Assembly: GCA_002402045.2 (NCBI GenBank)
Contig: NVUX02000038.1
Span: forward strand, 24,996-88,995
Length of the DNA stretch: 64,000 bases
Direction of reading: 5' to 3'
From: Paracoccaceae bacterium
GTDB lineage: Bacteria; Pseudomonadota; Alphaproteobacteria; Rhodobacterales; Rhodobacteraceae
Every line of letters starts with the position of its first letter. Position 1 is the stretch's first letter. Positions 1-9,865 of this stretch are shown piece by piece. The notes below the pieces were generated by a model. It made no database searches. It worked only from the letters and a program-made list of their open reading frames with translations, and was not told the origin of the DNA. Both the position numbers and the translations under genes were made by a program.

Positions 1-2
1 CC

Positions 3-620
3 GGTTTGGCCAACGAATTTTCCGTTGCGCGGCTTTGCTGGAACGGCGAGCAAATTGCCGAACGAAACCGTCCCGTGCAGCCCATGGGCAAGGCCAACGT
101 TTTGCCGCCGTCAGGGGCATTTCTTCAGGCCACCAGTGAGGGCGAAGCCGCGCTGAATGCGGCCATGCAGGAGGCCGTATCAGGCGCCAAACGTGTAGCA
201 GATCTCTTTGCCGGATGTGGCACATTCTCCCTGCCACTGGCTTTGCGGGCCGAGGTGCACGCGGTGGAAAATGTGGCCGACATGCTCAAAGCGCTCGACG
301 CTGGCTGGCGCTTTGCCCAAGGCCTGAAAACCGTTACCACTGAAGCGCGGGATCTGTTCTCTCGGCCCCTGGTTCCGCTGGAGCTCAAGCACTATGATGC
401 CGTGGTTATCGACCCGCCGCGCGCCGGGGCCAAGGCCCAAATGGAAGAAATCGCGGCCTCTGACATCAGCCTCGTAGGTGCGGTTTCCTGTAACCCTATC
501 AGCTTTGCCCGCGATGCAAAAATCCTCATTGATGCAGGGTTTTCGCTAGACTGGCTCTTGCCAGTTGACCAGTTTCGCTGGTCAGGCCATGTGGAGCTGG
601 CCGCCAAGTTCAGCCGCTAA
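3..620 (+). CDS. 23S rRNA/tRNA m5U methyltransferase (TrmA/RlmD family), 5'-truncated by window edge
   Basis: C-terminal about 205 residues of a class I SAM-dependent RNA uracil-5 methyltransferase; the frame is open to the left edge, so the N-terminus (usually a TRAM domain and a Cys-rich Fe-S region) lies outside. Visible motifs are the SAM-binding DLFAGCGTFSLPL, the DPPRAG motif, and SCNP, which holds the catalytic cysteine of the TrmA/RlmC/RlmD family. These are expected to methylate a uridine in rRNA or tRNA. The exact target cannot be assigned from this part. It converges on the next gene and their 3' ends overlap by 4 bases. Confidence 0.9.
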   Translation, partial: GLANEFSVARLCWNGEQIAERNRPVQPMGKANVLPPSGAFLQATSEGEAALNAAMQEAVSGAKRVADLFAGCGTFSLPLALRAEVHAVENVADMLKALDAGWRFAQGLKTVTTEARDLFSRPLVPLELKHYDAVVIDPPRAGAKAQMEEIAASDISLVGAVSCNPISFARDAKILIDAGFSLDWLLPVDQFRWSGHVELAAKFSR

Positions 621-1867
621 CCAGCGCGCTGGCCTCGCCGTATTGCCAGCCAAATCAGAACCCCCAGCAAAGCTAATACAACCACAAACCCGCGAAAAAC
701 TATACTGGTGCCCCCATAGCTCAGCGGGTAAACCACCCAGTAGAGGTTTGTCGAAAATGCGGTCCAGAAGCCAAGCAGAAACAGGCTGGCAAACCGCACG
801 TTCGCAACCACCAGCAGGCCTGGCAAGAGTAATAGGGTTAGATAAAGATAATGGGTCCAGGCCAGCGGGCTGGCGATCAGCGTTATTAAAAAAACCAGTT
901 GAAGGCGAAACCAGATGCGGGGACCTGCTGGCAGATGGCGGGTAGAGACATAGGCCACCCACAGCCCCACCAGCAAAACCATTTTATTGACCCAGAAAAC
1001 CCATTCGGGTTTATCCTGAATCTGGGGCTGGTAAAACGCCCAACTCTGCGCACCCTGTATTCCATTTTGGATCTGCAACAATACGGACTCAAAAGACAGG
1101 TTAATCCGAGAGATCAGCACTTTACTGTCTAGGTCTTGTAACCGCAGCCAAAATTCCCGATGTAAATCCGGCCCCGTCAAAAGAAGGCTTAATCCGGCAA
1201 GCGCAGCGCCAACCGCAAAAAACATTGCCAAGGCGCGCCAACGTCGCTCCATAATAAAAATAATCGCCAAATATCCGGGAGCAATTTTTAGCGCCGCGGC
1301 AAACCCCAGTATGGCGCCAGCAAGGCGGGCCCGGCCAGATTGCAAAGCCCAAAAGGATGCCAGAACAAGCACCGTTATAAAAACCTGCGGCTGGCCTAAT
1401 TCAATAGCCAAATGACCGATTACGCTAAACTGAAGTAGGCCGATAGAAACCAGCGACCAAAGGGTAAAGCCTATTTTTTTTGGCGACAACAGCCGATATG
1501 ATAAATGCACCCCTATCACCGTACTGGCCACATTCAGCAGCGTAAGCAGATTGAAAAAACCGATGGCCGTGAGGTTTTTGGCGATCGGGGCCAAAAGCGC
1601 AGCCCACAAGGGCGGATAAACATAAGGTGAAAAATTGTCGGCACCCCCGCCTTGCGATCTGGCGAGCGCCACCCATTCAGCAGGGGGATCCTGCATGAAA
1701 AATTCAGGTTCGGGCGAATAAACCAGCGCCATTTAGCCAAGGTCATAAAAGTAGGCACTAAAATACAATGCCGAAGCATCAAGTGACCATGTGTTCCATT
1801 GGCTAACAATAGCAAAAATGGCCCACAGGAACAGAGCCACATGCCCAAATTTCGCCATCAGTTTCAT
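617..1867 (-). pseudogene. GT87-family (DUF2029) polyprenyl-phosphate glycosyltransferase with in-frame stop
   Basis: A multi-pass membrane protein with about ten hydrophobic segments, resembling GT87 mannosyl-/arabinosyl-type transferases that take polyprenyl-phosphate sugars. The intact downstream frame starts at 1732 (371 aa) but lacks the usual first membrane helix. Reading the same frame upstream gives that helix and the WSLDASALYFSAYFYDLG region typical of the family N-terminus, beginning at an ATG at 1867 with a GGAAG ribosome site. The two parts are separated only by a TAA at 1735-1733, in frame and directly before the 1732 ATG. This looks like a nonsense change (for example CAA to TAA). 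Reinitiation at 1732 or a sequencing error remain possible. Confidence 0.7.
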
Positions 1868-1973
1868 TCACGCTTCCAGATTCATGGCTGTATTACAAAG
1901 GCGGCAGCGCAAGCCGTAGTGTCGCGCCCGAAAACGCGACCACACGCGCAAATGTCAACGCACCGCGAGCTTG

Positions 1974-2189
1974 CTATTCACTGCCGTCTTTTTTAGCTGT
2001 GCTCAGCTTCAAAATGCCGTAAATTGGGCAAAAGCTAAAAACGACAGTGGTCATCAAGATACCGCCAACAAGCACCCCAGCCCAGCTAAAGTTGCCAAAA
2101 TATTGCGCATAGCTCAGCGCAAAAAGCACCATGCCCACAAGAATACGCAATCCCCGATCAAGGGAGCCAATATTCGTATTAAATTTCAT
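1974..2189 (-). CDS. YgaP-like membrane protein (DUF2892 type)
   Basis: A 71-residue protein with two hydrophobic segments (about residues 13-28 and 33-50) and the family pattern NIGSLDRGLRILVG near the N-terminus and FCPIYGILKL near the C-terminus. This is the DUF2892 inner-membrane module, found alone or fused to rhodanese in YgaP. The Cys in FCP is conserved in the family. The role is unknown, though relatives often sit with sulfur-transfer genes, which fits the sulfur-oxidation content of this window. The start has an AGGAGA ribosome site just upstream. Confidence 0.8.
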   Translation of the reverse strand: MKFNTNIGSLDRGLRILVGMVLFALSYAQYFGNFSWAGVLVGGILMTTVVFSFCPIYGILKLSTAKKDGSE

Positions 2190-2306
2190 GGCAATCTCTC
2201 CTAAATTGAATTGTATCGCTGAAGCTTACAGCAACAATGAGCGACCTGTAGCATAAAATACATTGCAAATCAAAAAGTTAGCGAGATTTTTCTGATTGGA
2301 TAGCGT

Positions 2307-2330
2307 CCCTGCCCGCACAGGCGGGCAGGG
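2307..2330. terminator. Perfect 10-bp inverted repeat, probable terminator hairpin
   Basis: CCCTGCCCGC, loop ACAG, then GCGGGCAGGG. It lies just after the stop of the TRAP binding-protein gene (minus strand). There is no clean T-run on the minus side, so it may be a weak terminator or an mRNA-stabilising hairpin. Confidence 0.5.
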
Positions 2331-2338
2331 TTAGGTTT

Positions 2339-3373
2339 TCACATGCCGTTTGCAGAAATCAGCGCCCGCGCGCGGGTTAGCAGGTCTGCGCCGTCAATGT
2401 CTTTGGCGGCCATTTCAGCCAACCAGCGGTCAATCACCGGCTGCGCAGCGGCTTCCCATGTGGCAAGGTCGTCGCCCTCAATGGTCACAATGGTATTGCC
2501 CCGATCCGTGGCCACAGCGCGGCCAGCCGCGTCAGCGTCTTGCATCACTTTGCCCGCATTGGCCGAGAATTCAGCACCCGACAGTCCGTCCAGTATTTCC
2601 TGCAAATCGGCTGGCATTGCGTCATATGAGTCCTGATTCATAATCAGCACAAAAGCCGCAGTGTAAAGTGTCCGCTCGCCCACAAACTCAGTGTGCGCGT
2701 TGGTCAGTTCAGCGATTTTCAGCGCCTTGGTCACTTCCCACGGAATCACGGTGCCATCAATCACGCCTTTGGCGAGGTTTTCCGGCAGGGCTGGCACAGG
2801 CATACCAATCGGCGTTGCGCCCAGCTCTCCAAGCAAATCATTGATCACACGGGTTGGCCCGCGCAGTTTCAGCCCGTCCATATCCTCAATGCTCTCGACC
2901 GCATCACCATTTACGTGGATAACCCCGGGGCCGTGCACCCAAGCGCCCAGCATATGGAAATCGGCAAAATCCTCATCGGCCATGTCGCTTTCATACATGT
3001 CCCAATAAGCGCGCGAGGTTGCTTCGGCGTTGGTCATCATAAATGGCAACTCAAAAACCTCAACGCGCGGAAAGCGGCCCGGCGTATATCCCGGAAGGGT
3101 CCAGGCGATATCAACCACGCCATCGGCGACTTGGTCCATCAGCTGCGGCGGGGTGCCGCCCAGCGCCATTGCAGAGTAAACCTCAATTTTGATACGCCCA
3201 CCGGAGGCTTCGCCCACGGCTTCCGCCCACGGAATCAAAATCTGTGCAGGCACGGTGGCTTGCGGCGGCAAGAACTGGTGCATCCGCAAGGTAACTTCCT
3301 GCGCCAAAGCTGGCACGCCGCTGGCCATAAGCGCCGCCATCAGGCCCGCTTTCAAAAATGTGCGTTTTTTCAT
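2339..3373 (-). CDS. TRAP transporter substrate-binding protein (DctP family)
   Basis: A periplasmic solute receptor of a tripartite ATP-independent transporter. The start at 3373 is preferred over the longer frame (3460) because it has an AGGGAG ribosome site and gives a proper signal peptide (MKKRTFLKAG, hydrophobic core, ALAQ cleavage). The mature part shows the DctP fold pattern, including DQVADGVVDIAWTLPGYTPG, FELPFMM and a GLKLRGPTRV segment with the conserved Arg that usually binds the ligand carboxylate. No DctQ or DctM membrane subunit lies next to it, so the partner permease must be elsewhere. The substrate is unknown, most likely an organic acid. Confidence 0.9.
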   Translation of the reverse strand: MKKRTFLKAGLMAALMASGVPALAQEVTLRMHQFLPPQATVPAQILIPWAEAVGEASGGRIKIEVYSAMALGGTPPQLMDQVADGVVDIAWTLPGYTPGRFPRVEVFELPFMMTNAEATSRAYWDMYESDMADEDFADFHMLGAWVHGPGVIHVNGDAVESIEDMDGLKLRGPTRVINDLLGELGATPIGMPVPALPENLAKGVIDGTVIPWEVTKALKIAELTNAHTEFVGERTLYTAAFVLIMNQDSYDAMPADLQEILDGLSGAEFSANAGKVMQDADAAGRAVATDRGNTIVTIEGDDLATWEAAAQPVIDRWLAEMAAKDIDGADLLTRARALISANGM

Positions 3374-3497
3374 ACTCTTCTCCCTTCGCGCCGAAGCGCG
3401 GATATTATGATTGGTCTTTTTCGACCCATTCATCATGGGGCAGAAATTCTTTTCGATCAATGGCTAGATTTTACTGGAAATACAGGGAAAGCCCGCG

Positions 3498-3519
3498 TAT
3501 GTTTCCGATAGGAAACATA
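3498..3519. promoter_or_regulatory. Palindromic operator candidate upstream of gcvT
   Basis: TATGTTTCC, GATA, GGAAACATA form a perfect 9-bp inverted repeat about 40 bases before the gcvT start, in the divergent gap between the TRAP receptor and gcvT. Position and symmetry suggest a dimeric repressor or activator site for the glycine cleavage operon. The regulator is not identifiable here. Confidence 0.55.
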
Positions 3520-3557
3520 GTAGACTAACGTATACTGATTCACATAAAGGTGGCATT

Positions 3558-4643
3558 ATGAGCGAACCCCGTAAAACCCCGCTATATGAACTGCACGTCG
3601 AGCTAGGCGGCAAAATGGTTGATTTTGCTGGCTGGATGATGCCAGTAAACTATGAGGCTGGCGTAGCTGCCGAGCATAAGCAGTGCCGCGAAAAGGCCGC
3701 CCTGTTTGATGTATCCCATATGGGGCAGGTTGAGCTGTATGGCAAAGATATCGCTGCCAAGCTCGAAACGCTCTGCCCATCCTCCTTCGGAAAACTGCCG
3801 ATCGGCAAGGCCCGTTATACGTTTTTCACCAACCCGCAGGGCGGCATTATGGACGATCTGATCGTCGCAGCCACCGAAGACGGATTTTTTCTGGTCGTGA
3901 ACGCCTCAATGCGGGCGCAAGATGTGGCGCACCTAAAAACTCTTGATCTTGAGGTTCGTGAAATTGATCGCTCGCTCATTGCCATTCAAGGGCCTGCGGC
4001 CGAAGCTGTTGTGGCCGCCCTCGTGCCGGCTGCGGCTGATCTAAAGTTCATGGAAACCAGCGTGTTTGACCTGCTGGGGGCCGAGTGCCGCATCGCGCGC
4101 CTTGGCTACACCGGAGAAGACGGTTACGAGATTTCACTTCCCATTGAGCGCGCCATAGAAATCACGCGCAAATTTCTGGAGCATCCAGATTTGGAGCTGG
4201 CGGGCCTTGGTGCGCGCGACAGCCTGCGCCTTGAAGCTGGCCTCTGCCTTTATGGCAATGATATCGACAACGACACCTCCCCCGTGGAGGCCAACCTGAA
4301 TTGGGCCATGCAGAAAAAACGCCGCATCGAGGGTGGATTTCCGGGCGCAGACCGCATTTTGCGCGAGCTGGCAGACGGGCCATCCCGCAAGCTGGTTGGC
4401 ATCAAACCTGAGGGCCGCGCCCCTGCGCGCCGTGGCGTTGAGGTGGCTGACGAAGCTGGCAACATCATCGGCAGCGTCACCTCTGGCGGCTTTGGCCCCA
4501 CATATGGCGGCCCTGTTTCCATGGGCTATGTCAGCGCAGAACACGCCGCTGAAGGCACCTCCGTTAACCTTATCATCCGGGGCAAACCACGCCCTGCCAC
4601 CATCATCAAACTGCCCTTCGTGGCACAAAATTACAAACGCTAG
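3558..4643 (+). CDS. gcvT: Glycine cleavage system T protein (aminomethyltransferase)
   Basis: A 361-residue T-protein that transfers the methylene group from aminomethyl-lipoyl-H protein to tetrahydrofolate, releasing ammonia. Seen motifs are LGGKMVDFAGWMMPV near the N-terminus, ALFDVSHMGQ, LGYTGEDGYEI, and the C-terminal barrel with TSGGFGPTYGGPVSMGYV. The length is normal for the family. The start has an AAAGGTGG ribosome site. It is the first gene of gcvT-gcvH-gcvP, 12 bases before gcvH, and lies behind a palindromic operator candidate. Confidence 0.97.
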   Translation: MSEPRKTPLYELHVELGGKMVDFAGWMMPVNYEAGVAAEHKQCREKAALFDVSHMGQVELYGKDIAAKLETLCPSSFGKLPIGKARYTFFTNPQGGIMDDLIVAATEDGFFLVVNASMRAQDVAHLKTLDLEVREIDRSLIAIQGPAAEAVVAALVPAAADLKFMETSVFDLLGAECRIARLGYTGEDGYEISLPIERAIEITRKFLEHPDLELAGLGARDSLRLEAGLCLYGNDIDNDTSPVEANLNWAMQKKRRIEGGFPGADRILRELADGPSRKLVGIKPEGRAPARRGVEVADEAGNIIGSVTSGGFGPTYGGPVSMGYVSAEHAAEGTSVNLIIRGKPRPATIIKLPFVAQNYKR

Positions 4644-4655
4644 AAAGGGTTTATC

Positions 4656-5021
4656 ATGACCACCTATTACACCGAAGAGCACGAATGGCTTGAAGTTGAG
4701 GGCGACACCGCCACGCTGGGCATTACAAAGCACGCCGCCGAAGCCCTTGGCGAAGTGGTGTTCGTTGAGCTGCAAGAAGCCGGCGAGACCTATGATAAAG
4801 ACGACGAAATCGGCGTTGTGGAAAGCGTAAAAGCCGCCTCTGAGCTTTTCGCCCCGCTGGCGATGGAAGTTTTGGAAGCCAATGGCGCTTTGGAAGACAA
4901 CCCCGGCATGGTCAATGAAGACCCTGAGGGCAACGCTTGGTTTTACAAGATCAAAATCAGCGACCCTGCCGAGCTGGAAAACCTGCTTGACGTAAACGCC
5001 TATAAAGCCCTGATCGACTAA
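4656..5021 (+). CDS. gcvH: Glycine cleavage system H protein (lipoyl carrier)
   Basis: A 121-residue lipoyl-carrier protein that shuttles the aminomethyl group between P, T and L proteins. The lipoylation site is the Lys in VESVKAAS (K59), in the standard context. HEWL near the N-terminus and the GEVVFVELQ strand are also typical. An AAAGG ribosome site precedes the ATG. It sits between gcvT and gcvP as in many proteobacteria. Confidence 0.97.
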   Translation: MTTYYTEEHEWLEVEGDTATLGITKHAAEALGEVVFVELQEAGETYDKDDEIGVVESVKAASELFAPLAMEVLEANGALEDNPGMVNEDPEGNAWFYKIKISDPAELENLLDVNAYKALID

Positions 5022-5072
5022 CACCTCGCGCCGAAAGCCCTGCTTTCGGCGCCCCTTTGCCGGAGCCTGCCC

Positions 5073-7919
5073 ATGACCTTCGAGATCACGCAATACCAGC
5101 CCTATGATTTTGCCAACCGCCGCCATATCGGCCCCTCGCCCATCGAAATGGACGAGATGCTCAAGGTGCTCGGGGTAGATAGCCTCGACGCGCTGATCGA
5201 CGAAACCATTCCGGACAGCATCCGGCAGGGAAGCCCGCTTAACATTGGCAGCGGCATGACAGAGCGCGATGTGCTGCACCACATGGAGGCCGTGATCGGC
5301 CAAAACAAAGTGCTGACCTCGCTGATTGGCCAAGGCTATCATGGCACCATGACCCCGCCGGTTATCCAGCGCAATATTCTTGAAAACCCCGCATGGTATA
5401 CCGCTTACACGCCTTATCAGCCCGAAATCGCACAAGGCCGCCTTGAGGCCCTGCTCAACTTCCAAACCATGGTGAGCGATCTTACCGGCCTGCCCGTCGC
5501 CAATGCCTCGCTGCTTGATGAAGCCACGGCAGCGGCCGAAGCCATGACCATGGCCAAGCGCGGCAGCAAATCCAAAGCCAACGCCTTTTTTGTAGATGAA
5601 AACTGCCATCCGCAAACCATTGAAGTGATCAAAACTCGCGCCGAGCCGCTGGGCATTGAGGTGATCGTCGCGAGCCCCGAGCTGGACATGGACGCCACCA
5701 AAGTGTTTGGCGCGATCTTCCAATACCCTGGCACCTATGGCCGCGTGCGTGATTTCAGCCCCTGCATCACAGAGCTGCACGCCAACAAAGCCATCGCCAT
5801 TATGGCCTGTGATATCCTCGCCCTGTGCCTGCTGAGAAGCCCCGGTGAAATGGGCGCGGATATCGCTATCGGCACCACCCAGCGCTTTGGCGTGCCCATG
5901 GGATACGGCGGCCCGCACGCCGCTTACATGGCGACCACAGATAAGCTCAAGCGCTCCATGCCGGGCCGTATTATCGGCGTTTCGATAGATGCCCGTGGCA
6001 ACAAAGCCTACCGCCTCGCGCTGCAAACCCGCGAGCAGCATATTCGCCGTGAAAAGGCCAACTCCAATGTGTGTACCGCACAAGCGCTGTTGGCCGTTAT
6101 GGCCTCAATGTATGCGGTTTTTTACGGCCCCCATGGCCTGAAAGCGATCGCGCAATCCGTGCACCGCAAAACATCGCGTTTGGCAAAAGGTCTTGAGAGC
6201 CTCGGCTTCAAAATTGAGCCTGAAGTGTTTTTTGATACCATCACGGTGAATGTCGGCGCGCTGCAAGGCGTGATTTTAAAAGCCGCGGTGAATGAGGGCA
6301 TTAACCTGCGCCAAATCGACAAAGACCGGATAGGCATTTCGCTCGACGAGCAAACCTACCCCGAAACCATTGAGGCCGTTTGGCGAGCTTTTGGTGGCGA
6401 TATGAAAGATGACAGCGCCAAGCATCGTGAGTACCGCCTGCCTGAAAACATGCTGCGCACTGACGAATACCTCACCCATCCGATTTTCCACATGAACCGC
6501 TCTGAGGCGGAAATGACCCGCTACATGCGCCGCTTGGCTGACCGCGACCTCGCGCTCGACCGCTCGATGATCCCGCTTGGGTCTTGCACCATGAAGCTCA
6601 ATGCCACGGCAGAAATGATTCCGCTCACATGGCCCGGTATTTCCAACCTGCATCCTTATGTGCCGCTGGACCAAGCCAAGGGCTATACCGCGCTCACCGA
6701 GCAGCTCATGGACCAGCTTTGCAAAATCACCGGCTATGACGCCATGTCGCTGCAGCCAAACTCTGGTGCACAGGGCGAATATGCGGGCCTGCTGACCATC
6801 CGCAATTACCACACCTCGCGCGGCGAGGGTGATCGGCACGTGTGCTTGATTCCAAGCTCAGCCCACGGCACCAATCCCGCCTCGGCCCATATGGCCGGCT
6901 GGGATGTGGTGGTGGTGAAAACAGCCGATAACGGCGATATTGACCTTGATGACTTCCGCACCAAAGCCGAAGCCGCGGGCGATAAACTTGCCGCCTGCAT
7001 GATCACTTATCCCTCCACCCACGGCGTGTTTGAGGAAACCGTGCGCGAAGTGTGTGAAATTACACACGGCCATGGTGGGCAGGTTTATATAGACGGCGCC
7101 AACATGAACGCCATGGTTGGCCTCGTGCAACCCGGCAAAATCGGTGGTGATGTCAGCCACCTGAACCTACACAAAACCTTCGCCATTCCGCATGGCGGCG
7201 GCGGCCCTGGCATGGGGCCAATTGGTGTAGGCGCGCATCTTGCACCCTTCCTGCCGGGTGATCCGCAAGGCGGCGGCATTGGCCCTGTATCAGCGGCCCC
7301 CATGGGCAGTGCGTCTATCTTGGTGATAAGCTGGGCCTACCTGCTGCTGATGGGCAGCGAGGGCTTAACCCAAGCCACCAAAGTAGCTATTCTCAATGCG
7401 AACTACATCGCCAAGCGGCTTGAAGGCGCTTACGATGTGCTGTTCAAATCCGAGATCGGCCGCGTGGCGCATGAGTGTATCCTCGATACCCGCCCGCTGA
7501 ATGACCGCTGCGGCGTGAGCGTCGACGACATTGCCAAGCGCCTGATGGATAGCGGCTTTCATGCCCCGACCATGAGCTGGCCCGTGACCGGCACCCTGAT
7601 GGTGGAGCCAACGGAGAGCGAACCAAAAGCCGAGCTGGACCGCTTTATTGACGCCATGCTGGCCATCCGCGCCGAGGCACAGGAGATCGAGGACGGCAAA
7701 ATCGCCTATGAGGACAGCCCCCTCCATCACGCGCCCCACACGGTCGAAGACCTCGTGGGCGACTGGGAGCGCGTTTACACCCGCGAGCAAGCTTGCTACC
7801 CCCCGGGTGCTTTTCGCGTAGACAAATACTGGCCACCGGTTAATCGCGTAGATAACGCATACGGTGACCGCAACCTGATCTGCACCTGCCCACCGCTGAG
7901 CGATTACGCTGAAGATTAA
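5073..7919 (+). CDS. gcvP: Glycine dehydrogenase (decarboxylating), P protein
   Basis: A 948-residue single-chain P-protein, the normal length for the fused homodimeric type. It decarboxylates glycine with PLP and loads the aminomethyl group onto GcvH. The N-terminal half begins with RRHIGPS. The C-terminal catalytic half carries [23 protein letters not shown], and HLNLHKTF with the PLP lysine at about K701, followed by the glycine-rich loop [10 protein letters not shown]. It ends the gcv operon and is followed by a strong hairpin terminator. Confidence 0.97.
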   Translation: MTFEITQYQPYDFANRRHIGPSPIEMDEMLKVLGVDSLDALIDETIPDSIRQGSPLNIGSGMTERDVLHHMEAVIGQNKVLTSLIGQGYHGTMTPPVIQRNILENPAWYTAYTPYQPEIAQGRLEALLNFQTMVSDLTGLPVANASLLDEATAAAEAMTMAKRGSKSKANAFFVDENCHPQTIEVIKTRAEPLGIEVIVASPELDMDATKVFGAIFQYPGTYGRVRDFSPCITELHANKAIAIMACDILALCLLRSPGEMGADIAIGTTQRFGVPMGYGGPHAAYMATTDKLKRSMPGRIIGVSIDARGNKAYRLALQTREQHIRREKANSNVCTAQALLAVMASMYAVFYGPHGLKAIAQSVHRKTSRLAKGLESLGFKIEPEVFFDTITVNVGALQGVILKAAVNEGINLRQIDKDRIGISLDEQTYPETIEAVWRAFGGDMKDDSAKHREYRLPENMLRTDEYLTHPIFHMNRSEAEMTRYMRRLADRDLALDRSMIPLGSCTMKLNATAEMIPLTWPGISNLHPYVPLDQAKGYTALTEQLMDQLCKITGYDAMSLQPNSGAQGEYAGLLTIRNYHTSRGEGDRHVCLIPSSAHGTNPASAHMAGWDVVVVKTADNGDIDLDDFRTKAEAAGDKLAACMITYPSTHGVFEETVREVCEITHGHGGQVYIDGANMNAMVGLVQPGKIGGDVSHLNLHKTFAIPHGGGGPGMGPIGVGAHLAPFLPGDPQGGGIGPVSAAPMGSASILVISWAYLLLMGSEGLTQATKVAILNANYIAKRLEGAYDVLFKSEIGRVAHECILDTRPLNDRCGVSVDDIAKRLMDSGFHAPTMSWPVTGTLMVEPTESEPKAELDRFIDAMLAIRAEAQEIEDGKIAYEDSPLHHAPHTVEDLVGDWERVYTREQACYPPGAFRVDKYWPPVNRVDNAYGDRNLICTCPPLSDYAED

Positions 7920-7960
7920 ACCGGCCATGCCGGCGCCTTGGCAGCCATAATTCAAAGAGA

Positions 7961-7986
7961 AAGGCGGCACCAAGGTGCCGCCTTTT
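7961..7986. terminator. Bidirectional rho-independent terminator
   Basis: AAGGCGGCACC and GGTGCCGCCTTTTT form a GC-rich hairpin with A-run and T-run flanks. It separates gcvP (plus) from the convergent YeeE-type gene (minus) and can serve both. Confidence 0.9.
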
Positions 7987-8008
7987 TGCATTTCACCAAG
8001 CTGGGGCT

Positions 8009-9103
8009 TTAAGCCGTCCACTCCATGATCTTCATGCCGACGATCCCGCCGATCACGAGGAAGGCAAACGTAATGAAAGACCCCATCGCGAGTGTAGACA
8101 CGCCTGTCACGCCCTGCCCCAAAGTGCAACCCAGCGCCAACACACCACCAATACCCATCAAGGCAGCGCCAATAATATTGCGCGCCGTATCGGCTTCACC
8201 GTTAAAGGTACGCAACCGCGTATCGCGCTTAATTACCGAGCCAACAAAGCCGCCAAGCAGCGTGCCAAGCAGCACGGCCACGGGGAAGGCCATGGTATCA
8301 AACGCCGTGAAACGCATCAGGTAATCTAGTGTGGAGCCGGTGGGCTGCACGAAGGTCAGCGAGGTTAACGCCACAGGCACATCAGCAAAATCATCCTGTG
8401 CGAGGCCCGTAAGCACCCAGCCAGCCACGGCCAGCAGGCCGATGCTAACGCCTGCAAAAATATGTGTGGGCGAAGAGATGAACTTCTTGTTCAGGAACAC
8501 ATAGCCAAGCATCAGACCCGCCACGCCAATAAAGGCATAAAGGTTGGCACTCACGGCATCCAAGCCCGTAAGCTTGCTTAGGAGGTCTCCAAAGCCCTGC
8601 CCGGCCATACCGTAATCAGCAAGGTTTACAGTGCCAAGATCAACAAAAAGCACCCGCCATGGCCCAATCAGCCCACCGATTGTCATAAATGCGAAAATGC
8701 CAACGATCACCAGTACCAGCAGCGCGCGCATATCACCCGAGCCCGCGCGCACGAGATTACGGCTCACACAGCCCGCCGAAAGCACCATGCCAATGCCAAA
8801 AATGAACCCGCCGGTTACAAACCCTATCCACGTAAAATTTGGTGTTAGAAATATGCTATCCCCTGGGTTCATCACCCCCATTTTTTGGATCACAAAAACC
8901 CCGACCACCGCCGTCGCCCCTGCCAACACCCAAGAGCGAAACCGCCGCCAATCACCAAAGTTCATAAAATCAGACACCGAGCCCATCGCACAAAAATTTG
9001 TCAGGTAAACGATCGCGCCCAGCAAGGTGCCGATCAACAAGCCGCCATACATCAAGTAGGCGTTGGGGTTATCCAATATCGAGTATCTAAGTCCGTCTAG
9101 CAT
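8009..9103 (-). CDS. YeeE/YedE (TsuA-type) sulfur-compound membrane transporter
   Basis: A 364-residue multi-pass membrane protein of the YeeE/YedE family, which imports thiosulfate or related sulfur compounds through conserved cysteines. The motifs TNFCAMGSVSD, SAGCVSRNLVRAGSGD and ALGCTLGQGVTG carry those cysteines and show the two-repeat arrangement of the family. The start at 9103 has an AGGGAG ribosome site; the longer frame to 9163 adds a polar stretch and is less likely. It is divergent from dsrE2-tusA across a 238-base promoter region, so the three genes probably form one sulfur uptake and transfer unit. The exact substrate is not known. Confidence 0.9.
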   Translation of the reverse strand: MLDGLRYSILDNPNAYLMYGGLLIGTLLGAIVYLTNFCAMGSVSDFMNFGDWRRFRSWVLAGATAVVGVFVIQKMGVMNPGDSIFLTPNFTWIGFVTGGFIFGIGMVLSAGCVSRNLVRAGSGDMRALLVLVIVGIFAFMTIGGLIGPWRVLFVDLGTVNLADYGMAGQGFGDLLSKLTGLDAVSANLYAFIGVAGLMLGYVFLNKKFISSPTHIFAGVSIGLLAVAGWVLTGLAQDDFADVPVALTSLTFVQPTGSTLDYLMRFTAFDTMAFPVAVLLGTLLGGFVGSVIKRDTRLRTFNGEADTARNIIGAALMGIGGVLALGCTLGQGVTGVSTLAMGSFITFAFLVIGGIVGMKIMEWTA

Positions 9104-9267
9104 TTCACGCTCCCTGTTGGTGATTCTAGCGCCATTTTCCGCGCCTGCTCTTTTGCTATCCACTGATAAACATTAGCATATATGATAATTTCTATGTAAC
9201 GCAAAACTATAAAATGCGCATATTGCCGCGTTCTCCTCAAATTTCCGTGCGTGCGACACCACATTTC

Positions 9268-9296
9268 TTGACGTCTGGATGTTTTTAGTATTCAAT
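9268..9296 (+). promoter_or_regulatory. Possible sigma-70 promoter of dsrE2-tusA
   Basis: TTGACG at 9268-9273 and TTCAAT at 9291-9296 with a 17-base spacer, 45 bases before the dsrE2 start. The -35 box is good and the -10 box is weak. It lies in an AT-rich gap that also serves the divergent transporter gene. Confidence 0.4.
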
Positions 9297-9341
9297 AATT
9301 CTAATTTGTAAGTCTAGAGATCATAAACGGGAGTAGAAATC

Positions 9342-9842
9342 ATGGCTGATGGAGATTTTGGCAACGCGAAGAGCATGTCGATTATCGTAACAAAAGGCTC
9401 GCTCGACTGGGCATACCCGCCTTTCATTCTCGCCACGACCGCCGCCGCGATGGACCTTGACGTAACCATGTTTTTCACGTTTTACGGCCTGCCACTGCTC
9501 AACAAAAAGCTTGATTTGAAGATGACAACGCTGGGCAACCCCGCCATGAAAATGCCAATAGCTGGCATGCATATGGCGATGCCAAATATCGTTGCGGCCA
9601 TGCCGGGTGTTGACCGTGGCGCCACCACAATGATGAAAAACCTGTTTAAGAAAAAAGGCGTGGCGTCTATCGAAGACCTCCGCGAGGCCGCTGTTGAATC
9701 TGACGTGCGGATGATTGCTTGCCAAATGACGCTGGACCTTTTCGAGATGGACCGCAAAGACATGATTGATGGCATCGAGCTGGGCGGCGCCGCCACCTAT
9801 ATAGATGTTGCCACAAAATCTCATATTAACCTGTTTATATAA
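9342..9842 (+). CDS. dsrE2: DsrE2-family (DsrE/DsrF/DrsH-like) sulfur carrier protein
   Basis: A 166-residue member of the DsrE2 group, membrane-associated relatives of DsrE that move persulfide sulfur with TusA. Seen features are MSIIVTKGSLDWAYPPFILA, a hydrophobic helix around residues 25-45, a Met-rich stretch (MKMPIAGMHMAMPNI), and a single candidate active Cys in IACQMTLDLF. A GGGAG ribosome site precedes the ATG. tusA follows after 23 bases, so the two are cotranscribed. In many sulfur oxidisers a rhodanese gene joins this pair; none is present here. Confidence 0.88.
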   Translation: MADGDFGNAKSMSIIVTKGSLDWAYPPFILATTAAAMDLDVTMFFTFYGLPLLNKKLDLKMTTLGNPAMKMPIAGMHMAMPNIVAAMPGVDRGATTMMKNLFKKKGVASIEDLREAAVESDVRMIACQMTLDLFEMDRKDMIDGIELGGAATYIDVATKSHINLFI

Positions 9843-9865
9843 CCACAAAAGAAAGGCTCACCGAT

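Noticed and set aside
4134..6083. A 649-codon open frame on the minus strand opposite gcvT-gcvH-gcvP
   Set aside because: It lies antisense to three certain genes and has low-complexity, His- and Gly-rich composition. It results from the codon bias of the real strand.
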